From the NCBI GenBank assembly GCA_023091735.1, contig JALKBU010000349.1, forward strand, positions 1 to 46,475: a stretch of DNA of 46,475 bases, written 5' to 3'. Under the pieces are notes generated by a model. The model saw only the letters and a list, made by a program, of their open reading frames with translations. It did not search any database and was not told the origin of the DNA. Below are positions 9,683 to 19,721 of the stretch, piece after piece. This DNA is from Trichomonas tenax (Eukaryota; Parabasalia; Trichomonadida; Trichomonadidae). Position 1 is the stretch's first letter, and every line of letters starts with the position of its first letter. Position numbers and translations under genes: made by a program.

Positions 9683-10946
9683 CTATAGGGTGTGTTTAGC
9701 GCAGAAAGATTGGAGCAAATCTGAATCATTCTATTAACACATATATAATATACACCTATTATGACTCTTATATAGAGAAATGTGTCATATAATTTTGCCG
9801 CCATGGCGGGATATAAAATCAAAATTAAGTCCGAAAGCGGTTTCGCGGGAAAAATTGGCGCCAAAGTATTCATTTTTTGATGTGACGAAGAAAAAATTTT
9901 CACTCTCTCTTCAAAAAATTTTTGAAACAATCTTTCTCTGCTATTATACGTATAGTATATATCGTATATAATCTATGGATATACTCATAATTGTAACTGA
10001 ATCTTAGGTTGTTGATAAGCAATCCCATAAATAGAGACGGCTCGAATTTTGGCAATCTGAGATGTGATTTTTTTGTTTTCATTACAGTCAACCCAATGAT
10101 TGATAAAAGACAGAGACAATAGTTACCATATATAATAGATACAGTATTGATTATAATAACATTAGTAGATAGATGATTTATTAATGATAAGAAAACAAAA
10201 ATTTCGAAAGACATGTTTTCTCCGCAAACACAATTTTTTTGACAAAAATTTGATTCCCATCGAATATTTGCTTTTACATTAATTACTGAAATGTGCCAAT
10301 TACTTTCCTTAGGGACAAAACAGATCTATAGTTGATGGTATATTACCCTCTGCAATTGAATGAAGTCAAGTTTGATGTATATGGTCAAAACAGCATTTCA
10401 ATTATAAATTTGAAAAATATGACGTAATTTTTTATTTTGATCTGATACAGATATTATGAAGGAAAATAACGATATAATATATATAAATAAGGTATATACT
10501 TATTGGATATTAAAATTATATAGATTGTAGTTGATGGTGAACACAATATGACATCATGACAAATGATGAAAGTGTTTTCACTTTTTTTGAAATTTCACAA
10601 AAAAAATTCAGTTTCGCTTTTATAGAGTTATTCAAGTTACACAGCCTTGATTTTTTTACTCTATAGATTCCGATTCAGAATCTTTCTGCCTATCTATGCA
10701 TATGCTTAAATTGATCTGTATTTGCTATTGGTCACTACAATCAAGCAAGAAAAAATTTTGATACCCAAATTGTGCAAAAAATGACGGATGTCAAAATTAT
10801 GATATTTGAGTGACTTATAATCGAAATAGAAACTTCAAACCATAGCTATAATGCTTAAATTTGATAGGGTTTATAATGATGTTATTATAACATTTTAACA
10901 CATTCTCTATCTTTCTGCGCTAAACACACTCTTGCACACCCTATAG
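9683..10946. mobile_element. Putative non-autonomous TIR element, about 1.26 kb
   Basis: The left end reads CTATAGGGTGTG (9683-9694) followed by TTTAGCGCAGAAAGAT (9695-9710). The right end contains the reverse complements: ATCTTTCTGCGCTAAA (10909-10924), a short insertion, then CACACCCTATAG (10935-10946). The ends can be read as GGGTGTG inside flanking TA dinucleotides, which would suit a Tc1/mariner-type TA duplication, although the extra CTA/TAG symmetry leaves the exact boundary open. There is no long open frame inside, so it would be MITE-like and dependent on a transposase elsewhere. The interior has E2F-like sites and a TAACGATAT word at 10467. Confidence 0.6.
9845..9866. promoter_or_regulatory. 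Paired E2F-like sites inside the TIR element
   Basis: GCGGGAAAA (9845-9853) and TTGGCGCCAAAG (9855-9866) are adjacent. Both match E2F/DP-type consensus sites (TTTCCCGC and TTTGGCGC on the reverse strand). A palindromic GCCGCCATGGCGG-like stretch lies just upstream near 9798. Confidence 0.3.
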
Positions 10947-11052
10947 TTTAGAAAATAAAAATTCTTTATTTTCGTTATAAAATTTCATTAAATTCATTGA
11001 CGTTTGATTGGACAAACAAATCATGCCAACCCATTATTTCATCGAGTATTTT

Positions 11053-11627
11053 TCATTCTGGTTTCTCCCAATCGTGGCAAATCCATTCAGTTATTGCTAT
11101 CCGAACATTTTCATTTCCATAATGGGACAATTTAGTATCAACTTTTTTATATGTAGTTTTAGGTCCATAATATCCATCTTTACATCTGTATTGATATAAA
11201 CCCTCCGAAGTAACATATCCAATTTTCACAGTGTATTCTTTTTGCCTTTTCTCATCACAATAACTGTTGCTTCATAACGCGTTGGATGTTCAACTATATC
11301 TGAATATAATTGACTGCGTGCAAAAACTCTATCTTTAGGTAATTCCTTCCAGAAGGATCTTTTTGTTTCATTCATGCCAAATCTCGTGAATGTTCGTTTT
11401 GCTTCCTATGAATACTTTCCGATTTGGAAAAACTTGGTTGAGTTAGTACGGTCGACGTGGTAGTTTTTAACAATAGGATCGAAAATGTTAATTGAGTCAT
11501 CGATATAATAGAATTGGATTTTTATCCACAGTTCTCCTTTTATCCTCATATGTGAAAATCGAGCAGGATACGCTTTCCAATCTTCTTTTGAAACACAGCA
11601 GCCTTGAAGGATCAAGAATGAAAGCAT
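11053..11627 (-). pseudogene. Broken paralogue of the small secreted protein
   Basis: Read from ATG at 11627, the frame starts MLSFLILQGCCVS, a weak hydrophobic leader. It meets an in-frame TAG at 11406-11408, continues in the same frame, then needs one extra base in the four-base homopolymer at 11247-11250 to run on to the stop at 11053. The downstream segment contains a stretch of the form RY-x-A-x-V-x-V-x-RK followed by EYTVKIGYV. This aligns with RYIANVVVLRK and EYSITIGHLY in the intact gene at 11838-12269, so the two are tandem paralogues. I do not recognise the family. Both share the upstream palindrome module. Confidence 0.65.
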
Positions 11628-11673
11628 TATTTATACTGAATTGACAAAATGTCACAATTTTTTTGTCAACAAA

Positions 11674-11701
11674 TACGATATCGTAATGACAAACAGTCAC
11701 T
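11674..11701 (-). promoter_or_regulatory. TACGATATCGTA palindrome module, copy 1
   Basis: A perfect 12-bp palindrome, TACGATATCGTA (11674-11685), is followed by ATGACAAACAGTCACT. About 25 of 28 bases match the copy at 12312-12339. The palindrome lies 47 bp upstream of the ATG at 11627. Confidence 0.55.
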
Positions 11702-11837
11702 ATTGAAAAAATAAAAAATAAAAACACACTCTCTATTTTTTAATAACATCTATAAAATGTTTATATAGTGATCAATATAATGATGAAAGGATTGCTATTC
11801 AATAATAATTTTTTATTTTCAGTAATAATGTTTTTTT

Positions 11838-12269
11838 TTAGAGTTTGAATTCTTCGAAAGACTCTTTGAGAACTCCTTCATGTTGCTGAATGAGGAAATC
11901 AATTTCATTCTTTCTAATTTTAGCTGGGTAATCAGTAACACAAATTGGCGAATAAAGATGGCCAATGGTAATGGAATATTCGGTAAATTCTTTCCTGAGT
12001 ACAACGACATTGGCAATATATCTGGAATCGATACCATTTCCATTATTTTGATCGTCAAGTCTGCAGAATATGTGCTTGCTGATCTTGCTGTCTAAGGTTT
12101 TCTCCATCCATGAGCGAAAAGCATTTTCATCAATAGTGTGTTTTGTAGAAAGTTCATGAACTAATTCAATTAGCTTTGTGTGCACTCTAAAATCAAAACT
12201 ATTCTTGACTTCCAATGCATACAGCTTAGTCTGGAACGCGATAAGGCAGAGAAGGAAAAGTAAAACCAT
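11838..12269 (-). CDS. Small secreted protein of unknown family
   Basis: The 143-residue protein begins with a clear signal peptide (MVLLFLLCLIAF..., cleavage probably near residues 17-20), with no later membrane segment. It is therefore predicted to be exported or lumenal. The mature part has three cysteines and is mixed charged. The RYIANVVVLRK/EYSITIGHLY segment is shared with the broken paralogue downstream at 11053-11627. I chose the ATG at 12269; the frame is open eight codons further upstream but has no ATG there. The palindrome module begins 43 bp upstream, and TGTCAC-type motifs lie beyond it. I do not recognise the fold. A cystatin-like or other small domain is possible, but I have no specific evidence. 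Confidence 0.65.
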   Translation of the reverse strand: MVLLFLLCLIAFQTKLYALEVKNSFDFRVHTKLIELVHELSTKHTIDENAFRSWMEKTLDSKISKHIFCRLDDQNNGNGIDSRYIANVVVLRKEFTEYSITIGHLYSPICVTDYPAKIRKNEIDFLIQQHEGVLKESFEEFKL

Positions 12270-12311
12270 TTTATAAAACTGGCAAACTGACAATAGTTTT
12301 TTTTTATAATC

Positions 12312-12339
12312 TACGATATCGTAATGTCAGACTGTCACT
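12312..12339 (-). promoter_or_regulatory. TACGATATCGTA palindrome module, copy 2
   Basis: The 12-bp palindrome at 12312-12323 is followed by ATGTCAGACTGTCACT. It closely matches the copy at 11674-11701 and lies 43 bp upstream of the secreted-protein start at 12269. A further TGTCACATTT lies at 12351-12360. Confidence 0.55.
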
Positions 12340-12721
12340 TTAATTTTTTTTGTCACATTTATACACAAAAAGTCCTTCAAAGCATATAACATTGTGGTGT
12401 ATCATAATTATAGAAGTCTTTCTTTCATAGATATATAATTTCTAGACAGTGGTCAATATACTGCCATGCAATGCATTACTTATTTCAAACATTGGAATGA
12501 TACATTAATTTTTTTTTGTATATTTCTCCAAAATTCTTTCCCTTGATCTATTTGGCCATTTCCTTTACTCTAATTTTGACGCTGCTTCATAGAATGAACT
12601 TTATTTGTTTCATTTATTGTAAATATATCAAGCAATGAATGGTGATTTTGGAGATCGAAAGAATATCCATTTTTGCTACAGTATGTACCAAAATTCTGTT
12701 GAAAAATTTAATCAAGATTTG

Positions 12722-12829
12722 CTATTCATTGATTATTTCGACATGAGTGCCTGCACTGATTAAAGCATCTATTATACGTAAATCTAAATGGATAAACACA
12801 CATTCTTCCCATCCTTTATCAATGAAATG
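12722..12829 (-). pseudogene. Possible ankyrin-repeat relic
   Basis: Thirty-odd codons on the minus strand read DLRIIDALISAGTHVEIIN, which resembles one ankyrin repeat (helix, then GA/GT-V-N turn). They end at a TAG. The rest of the 12340-12922 interval shows no intact frame. The evidence is one short match by eye. Confidence 0.3.
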
Positions 12830-12922
12830 TTTTTCATTCAAATTAAACAGTGGAAGTGCAAACTATGGCAAAACTGGGTATATGAATTTAATAATATTTG
12901 AGATAAGTTTTCTTGATCTTCT

Positions 12923-14426
12923 TTAAAATAAGAAAATGCTTTGTATAAAAAAGTTAAAAAAACAATTTAATATAAAAAGAACTAAAAATAACTCTAACAA
13001 TTTATACCATTTCTTCTGGTGGACGATCTTGCCTTCTGAGGAGGAGGCGGATCTCTCTTCTTCTTCCTCATCAACTTCCATCTTGTGATCTGGGATGATG
13101 ACAAACAGAGAGCAAATAGCTGTGAGAATCGCCCAAACACAGGTGAATCCAATAAGGGACTGATATCTCTTTAAATTCCACTTGGATGGGAACTTTGTGT
13201 ACAAGTTTCCTAAACCAAGATTCATTATTAAGTTTGCGAGTACATAAGCAACATCAATGCATGTGGAGATGATCGACATATAGACGCCCATTAACTCTTC
13301 AGCCACAATGTAAGAAACAATAGCTTATGGAGTTGAGTTGAATTTTGTGATTGCAATACCAATTGGAACGAACAATCCAAGAAGTTCTCACTTATCCTTG
13401 AGGAAGAAGGCCATTGAAAGTGAGACAGCTTCGATGATGTGAGCGATGCAATAAGTGATTTTGTATCCAATGAAGTCCGTAACATATGTATGAACGCAGC
13501 CATACAAGAACGAGCATGCGTTGGAGCAGGCGATGCAAAGCATACCGAAACAGAAACCTTTTGACTCTTGGCCCTCTGGGAACACTTCAGACATGAAGAA
13601 CGTCGTTCCCAACATAGTGTACGTGTAGTTGGCAATCCACGAGAGAATCATCAGCACACAACTCCTGAAGTTTAGCTTTGGCATATCTTTAAATGCTTTG
13701 AACATCTGAACGAATGGATTTCCTTTCTTGTGGTGCTCTTCCAGTTCGTGCTATTTCTCCTTTTCCACAATTGACTTGATAATGACCGAAAGAATCAAAA
13801 TCACAAGGCAGAAATACATAGTTACAGTGTCTGCCTTTTCCGAATATGATACGTTCTTGATGAAGAAGCCAACGCCACCGACTAAGTTCGGCAACACAGA
13901 GGAAAGTCCAATTAAAAACAGATGCAACTGCGTTTGCGAGGCCTGGTTTGTTTTCAGCGATGATATCGCCAATGAGGGCCCTCGAGGGAGCCATAATCAT
14001 GTTGATCGCAGCATAACTCACGAACAAAATGACTACCATTGATGCAATTTTTCCATAAAGATTCATTTTTGTGTGTATTTTCTTGAGAAGAATGAGTAAC
14101 AAGAAGCTAATGATTGTAAATGCGCATCCACCGACAATAAATGGGCGTCTACGGCTGAATCTTGATTTGCATTTATCAGACCAAACACTAACGATCGGTA
14201 ACAGTGTTACACCTGCGATCGGGCCAGCTAGCCAGCACAAGAACTGCGCAGTAGACGTCAATTACATTGATGCTATGATTGGTTCACTTATACTGAACAA
14301 AACATTGAACGCTATCTCGAAACCAATTGTGCTGGTGCCAACACAGATGATCTTGAACAAAGAGAAGTTACTCTCTTCCGTTGTGTGATTGATTTCGTCG
14401 ATTGGTGATTCAATCGAGTCACTCAT
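12923..14426 (-). pseudogene. SLC45/sucrose-type MFS transporter pseudogene
   Basis: From ATG at 14426, a multi-membrane-span transporter frame can be followed to 12923. It carries the family signature after the second membrane helix (SRFSRRRPFIVGG), as in SLC45/GPH sugar-proton symporters, and an acidic-serine loop late (VDEEEEERSASSSEG). It is broken by four in-frame stops: TAA 14262-14264, TAG 13751-13753, TGA 13388-13390 and TAA 13325-13327. One frameshift lies at the A5 run 13914-13918, where one extra base would restore frame. All four stops could come from CAA, CAG or CGA by a single C-to-T change. Coding similarity on both sides of every break argues that this is a decayed copy of a once full-length gene rather than separate genes. 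Confidence 0.8.
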
Positions 14427-14432
14427 AAATCT

Positions 14433-14491
14433 AAATTTGAAATATTGAACAAAAGTTACATTCCGAAGGATGTCACTTTTGTATCAAGAAT
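14433..14491 (-). promoter_or_regulatory. Upstream dyad of the SLC45 pseudogene
   Basis: The 24 bases at 14433-14456 reappear exactly, on the opposite strand, at 45479-45502. The 18 bases at 14474-14491 reappear exactly at 45445-45462. The segment contains TGTCACTTTT (14471-14480), and its two halves are partly inverted repeats of each other. In gene orientation, the 24-mer ends a few bases before the ATG. Confidence 0.55.
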
Positions 14492-16218
14492 TTTTTTTGA
14501 AGAAAAACAATGTTGCATCAATTGAATTTTAATCGTTAATTTTTTCCTTTGGGCGTTTTGGTAATCGAAGATCACTAAGTCACGAAAATTTTCCCGATAC
14601 GACATTTTTTTGTCAGTTTTTCTATAACCATTAAGAACTAAATTTTCTTTGATAATTGGACTGCGTGCACTAAAATACGCATAATCCATACAAAATTTCT
14701 GAAATTGATCGGCTTTTGAGAATTGCTTAATTTTTTACATCAGATTCCACATGTTTAGCCTTAGCTGATGAATTTGATTCAACCATTGTAGTTTATCCGT
14801 CAAACAATATATGTTCGACATTCATTGTTGCAGAAAATTTTAATTCGAATAATGTTTTTATGAGCGTGAATGGTACCGTTTGGATAAAAATTTCGAATAG
14901 CCCCTAAGTGTAGAATAGAAATGTTGTGATACATAGGCAATATACAGGTTTTAATCTCAAAAAGTATTTTCCACATCAGATTTCAAGCAACAAATCCTAA
15001 TTAAACGATCCCCTTCACCAAGGATAGCTTTGCTTATAATCAAAATACAACAGAGACTAGTTCATTTTTATATATTAATGTAACCATATTTTTTGATGTG
15101 CGATTATGATATGTGTTGAGCATCTGCTTCGATCATCTTGGACAAGCTTAGCAAAATTACAGTGCAATAGAAGTTAAATACAGTCTTTTCGTCTATTGTA
15201 TTTGCAATGTTAGAAAAAACCCTCGGTTACTGCTGATTCGTCCAAATTCGAGGTATGTGTGAATTGTTTCCCAGTGAAATCCGGCTAACTCTTATATTCG
15301 AGTCGAATATATTTTTTGAATTATTTTCATTACCGAGAGTGATATGATTTACACTATTTTTTTAATTATAATACATGAGGTGAACAGATCTTATGTGAGA
15401 AATATGTTGAAAACTGTGTATTTGGTACTGATATTGCAAAATAGAGCAACTTTTGTTATTATCAGTTAACTCTCATCCAATCCATACAATGCGTATTTCG
15501 GACTATTTTAATTAAATTTCAGCGAATCCACCATAAGAGTGATTTCATAATTAAAACACAGTTGATGCAAGAGCTCTTCCATTAATTTCACATTCATTCA
15601 TCAAATCAATTTTTTTTCATGATGTGATGCTTGTAAAAAACAGAATGATTCATTATAGAGAATCAGAAGCAGCATTATCATTACCTGCAATCCTTTGCTT
15701 CAACGTTTGATATACTTTCTATTGTGTTGTAAGCAGCAGCTATGATAAATGGTGTTCGACCAGCTTTATCGCTTCAATACCAATTTGGAAACACATGATT
15801 GGTATTAATTGTGCTTGGTCTTTAGCCTCTGCCTTTGCATATCAATTTCATAGTGAATTGTAACTCTCATCTCTTGCTTCTAGATTTACGCCTTTCAGCA
15901 TTGTTGTAATCAGCAAAAATTAATTTTGTTTCTTTAGATTTATTGCTTGCAGTAACATCTGTTCAAAATGGTGATAATGATGAACACCGTTATTATGATA
16001 TGCAGAACACACCAAAGATTGATATTTTTCAGTATTTCCTTCAATGATTGTGCCCATTTTATATAATTTTAAACCTCATTCAACGTTATTACAAATAGAA
16101 AGCTCATCATCAACATCTTTCGAATCAACTTTTACACTGCCTATTTTATCTTCTTCTAATAAATCAACATATCCCTAAAAATCTATTAGTTTCCAATGAT
16201 GAACATATTATTAATTAA
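14492..16218. other. Long non-coding stretch with relics
   Basis: No intact gene is seen. A 58-codon open segment without ATG (14731-14907, plus strand) reads like protein (FIVAENFNSNN, VNGTVWIKIS) and may be a fragment of unknown origin. An ankyrin-like relic lies on the minus strand near 15.7-15.9 kb and is listed separately. The remainder is AT-rich with no recognised feature. Confidence 0.5.
15700..15910 (-). pseudogene. Ankyrin-repeat gene relic
   Basis: Minus-strand pieces in different frames read LKGVNLEARDE (about 15865-15900) and DKAGRTPFIIAAAYN (about 15730-15770). Both are typical of ankyrin repeats, in the right order. Stops and shifts separate them, so this is a decayed fragment. 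The boundaries are approximate. Confidence 0.5.
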
Positions 16219-16229
16219 TTTACATGTCA
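16219..16229 (+). promoter_or_regulatory. TTTACATGTCA motif, coiled-coil gene
   Basis: An exact copy of a motif that recurs upstream of several genes in this window. Here it lies about 200 bp before the ATG at 16429. Confidence 0.35.
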
Positions 16230-16428
16230 AAAATCATTTTTACATAACAAAAACAATAATAATCTAGAATTCTCACTATAGTTATATTGCAAAAAGTGAA
16301 ATCATACATATGGAGAGTCTAATATTGCAAAATGAAGGTTTAATAATTTGATGAAATTAAATATCATTTATAATATGATGCTTTGTGTACCACCGTGTTT
16401 ATTTTCGGTTCCAAAATCATTATTATTG

Positions 16429-17637
16429 ATGAGTGAGTATTTTGATATTACAAGCACAAGTATTAGTGATGCGTCAGACCAATTAAAGATGGAATTGGAG
16501 CGCCTTAAATCCAAAAGTGCCCAAGACAATGCAAAAATAAAAGCTCTAAAGAAGCAAGTTTCGGATTTAACATTATAAATTCAACTTTTGGAAGAAGAAA
16601 ACAAACTTTTACAAATAACAAGAGCTGTTTCTCAGCAAAAGCAACAAGAAAACGTCAAAACTATCCCTCAATCAAAAGTTACCGAAGTTTTATTGGGTTT
16701 TGATCAATTAATTGAGCAAAATGCAAAAGAAATAACTATATTATTGAACGATAGAGATAAATTATCGAGCATTTGCTTTAATTCTCTCGCATTAATTTCA
16801 TCACAAGAGGTTGTTATACAAAAATTTAAGTCATCTATTCAAAAATTACTTAGATTTGTTGCAAACAGCAATGAGTCAGTCGAGCCCATTATCAGGGATT
16901 TCAAAACGTGCGGTATTGACGTTTCTCACGAACTAAATGCACTTAAACGACAATTGCAAGTCACAAACTTCGTTTCAAATATTACAATCGATACCAAACG
17001 AAAAGTTGATTCCGAGGAAATCCAGAAAATCCTTCAAATGCTTCCACAAATTTCGATTAATGAGACATCAATGAAAACAGTTGCTCAATATCTCTTACAG
17101 CGTGTTGAAGATGAAAATACTTATAAGAAAACGATTGAAGATCTAACATTGCAAAAAGAGTCTATTGAAAAAGATTATCAGAAATTATTATCAAAATTAT
17201 GTGTTAAAACAAAGAAATCCAATTTAAAGTATGCAATTCAGCAAATAGATGCTTATGCAAGAGTAGAAAAGCAATTAAGTACAAATGAAAAATTAATTTC
17301 AGATTTAATTGATACATTTACGCAATTTGGCGATAAATTCGGTAATGACACTGATATCCAAAACTGCGTCAGTCGAATTAGATTCTGGAATCAAGGATCA
17401 ATACCACAAATTGATATTATCCAAGAAATCGACTTTTTGCTTGGAATGTGTTTAACAGAACGTAATACCAAGAAGATCCTCGATAGCAGTGATTCATGTT
17501 CATCGCCAAAGTTCAAAAAATGCAAGCTTGAAAAGAAAATTATTCGCCAAGTGAAAGAAATCAAAGAGAATGTTATTGATATGCGCGATAAACTAGAAGA
17601 CGTTAACCGCAAACAATACAAAATGAATTCACACTAA
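16429..17637 (+). CDS. Coiled-coil protein, one in-frame stop
   Basis: From ATG at 16429 the frame gives about 402 residues, interrupted only by TAA at 16576-16578 (codon 50). The heptad pattern continues across the stop, with KALKKQVSDLTL before it and IQLLEEENKLLQ after it. The stop therefore looks like a recent nonsense change (CAA to TAA would do), a sequencing error or a read-through site. The protein is almost wholly helical and rich in Lys, Glu and Gln, with predicted coiled coils near residues 28-75 and 170-240, suggesting a structural or scaffold role. No enzyme motif is seen. ATG 16429 is preferred over one 26 codons upstream because an initiator-like TCATT lies about 12 nt before it. 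If the stop is real, translation might begin downstream near 16588. TAAA follows the final stop closely. Confidence 0.6.
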
Positions 17638-19072
17638 GCGCAAAATAAAATCCACTCTAAAGAAATATATTAACATTTTCACATGAGTTTGTTTTGCTAT
17701 AAACTACTTTAGACTCATGTTGATGTGCTCAAAACATTATATCATCTTTTGAATTTCAAGTTTAGAAGTTGTTCTAATGCTGCAAATGAAAAATCATGAA
17801 AGAAAAAATTAAAAGATAAATTGTTTTCTGTCATTGAAGAACTACTTTAGATTCATGTGATATTAAGAGTTAACAAAAATTAAATTTGTTTTTATTTAAA
17901 AAGTAAAAATATAGATTTAAGGATGCCATAACTTTCCATAGATATGTTGCATAAATATAGTATATATCATAGTTAAAATTTGAGACTTTAATTTTGCTTA
18001 TTCACCGACTTACAAACATTTTATAAATTGAGGCGACGTCAGATGAGCAACTTTTGGTTTGACATTTAAATTTTTTGCATATAACTCTAACAAATGGTGC
18101 ATAATTAAATATATTTATAGTTTGAAACTCAAAATTTATCGTAAATAACAAGATTTCCTAATTTCGAGCGGAAAAAGCACATTTTACTCTCTAGACTGCA
18201 TAATATCGGTTTTATTATATAATTATATGGTAATTTGCGAATATAATGCTATTTTGCAAAAATCTTGTGGATAATATGTGCTGGAACTAAATTTTGGCGA
18301 TAATTTTCGAATAAACAATTGCTACACACGATTGTATGCCCATTTGTTGGATTAAATTACTTCTCTGTTTATAAATGTGAACGTTTATTATTTCTTTGTT
18401 CCCCGCAAAATCAGCTTGTTCTGCAAAGGAAGCGCTGATTACAGAATACACAAACAATCACCTATCGATTACTGTCTTCACATCACCATTGTTCGCCGAA
18501 AATTGTTGTATAAAAAAATTCACCATGGAAATCCGAGCACACTTACACTAGTAAACCCATTGCACCGTCAGCAAAATACACGGACTGTTATCCTTGCTAT
18601 TAGAAATACTAATACAGTAAAATGATTCTACGAAATATTGAAAATACATCTTTTCGATATCATTTTATTGAATTTAGAATATCTATACATTGTATACTCA
18701 CATTTCATCATTTATTGATTTTAAAAAAAAATGCATTCAATTGGGGTTTAGCAATATGCGATTTTTGAAAAAAATTCACTGCCTCATAGCACCATCCAAA
18801 TTTAGATTTGGTGCTACACACATTACCTACTAGCTTTAAATTTTATGCTCTATTAATATTCACCGAATATCTTTGATATTCGAAAAAAATAAAATTAATT
18901 TTCTTTAAATATTCGACTTTTTTCAAAACTCAATCCATAGCACTAATCTCTAAAATGAGCTAGTTATATTATTAAAGTTATTCTGATTTATCTTGCCTGC
19001 GTGAGACTCTGATTGATTTTTAAAATTCAACATGATTATGAATTTTTTCTTTCAAATGTTTGAATAGTTTGA
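17638..19072. other. AT-rich intergenic region
   Basis: No supported gene is seen. A 19-bp near-identical direct repeat (AACTACTTTAGAYTCATGT) occurs at 17702-17720 and 17840-17858. An open frame at 18377-18625 lacks recognisable features. A bulged inverted repeat with AGCACC and GGTGCT arms lies near 18789-18816. Confidence 0.5.
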
Positions 19073-19213
19073 AGAGTCAACGAAGATGAAATCGTTACAC
19101 TCGATATTCCTGTATTCTCTACAACGGAAAATGGCATGATGGTTGACCCATTTGCCAATGATTTCGAAGAAGCACGCATCACATCGTTCTTCTACGCATC
19201 TGTTAATGATTAA
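19073..19213 (+). pseudogene. C-terminal coding fragment, unknown family
   Basis: Forty-six codons after a stop read as ordinary protein (VNEDEIVTLDIPVF, then PFANDFEEARITSFFYASV) and end at TAA 19211-19213. There is no ATG at the beginning, and codon content is unlike the surrounding AT-rich DNA. It is probably the 3' end of a lost gene. Confidence 0.35.
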
Positions 19214-19721
19214 TGATTTTCATCATTGTTTCTCTAAAAAATTGTTTTATTCGGATTAATTTTGTTACTATTAATTAACTGAAATAAGAATTATTGAATC
19301 AAATACAGCCATTTCTTGTGTCTCAGATCAAAATTTTGCAAAAAATATTGAATTGATAATAAATTGTGATATTATATTTCTATATTCAAATTAATGTATA
19401 CACTATATAGAAATTGTGTTTTGTGTATTTGTTTCTTTTCAATTTTGATCTTTATGTCAAATTCAATTTCAAATTGTGTATTAAAGTTTATATATCGAAT
19501 AATCAAGTATATATTATATGAAAATTTTAATTATGTATTGTAATTTTAACTATTATCAAGGCAATACACATTTAATAAATTGAATATAATCAAATATTCT
19601 TTGATATTTCCTTGGATTTCAAAAAATGGCGAGGAAAGAGTCTTGTGATTAGAACATAAAGAATGAACGTTTTATAGACGAAGAAAAAAATTACTTATAG
19701 ATTTATTCATATAAAGACAGC

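Noticed and set aside
11053..14426. Reassigned stop codons
   Set aside because: All three stop codons interrupt these frames, while neighbouring intact genes end at the same codons. Frameshifts coexist, so decay is simpler.
18377..18625. 82-codon frame
   Set aside because: There is no domain, signal or compositional support, and the flanks are AT-rich non-coding DNA.
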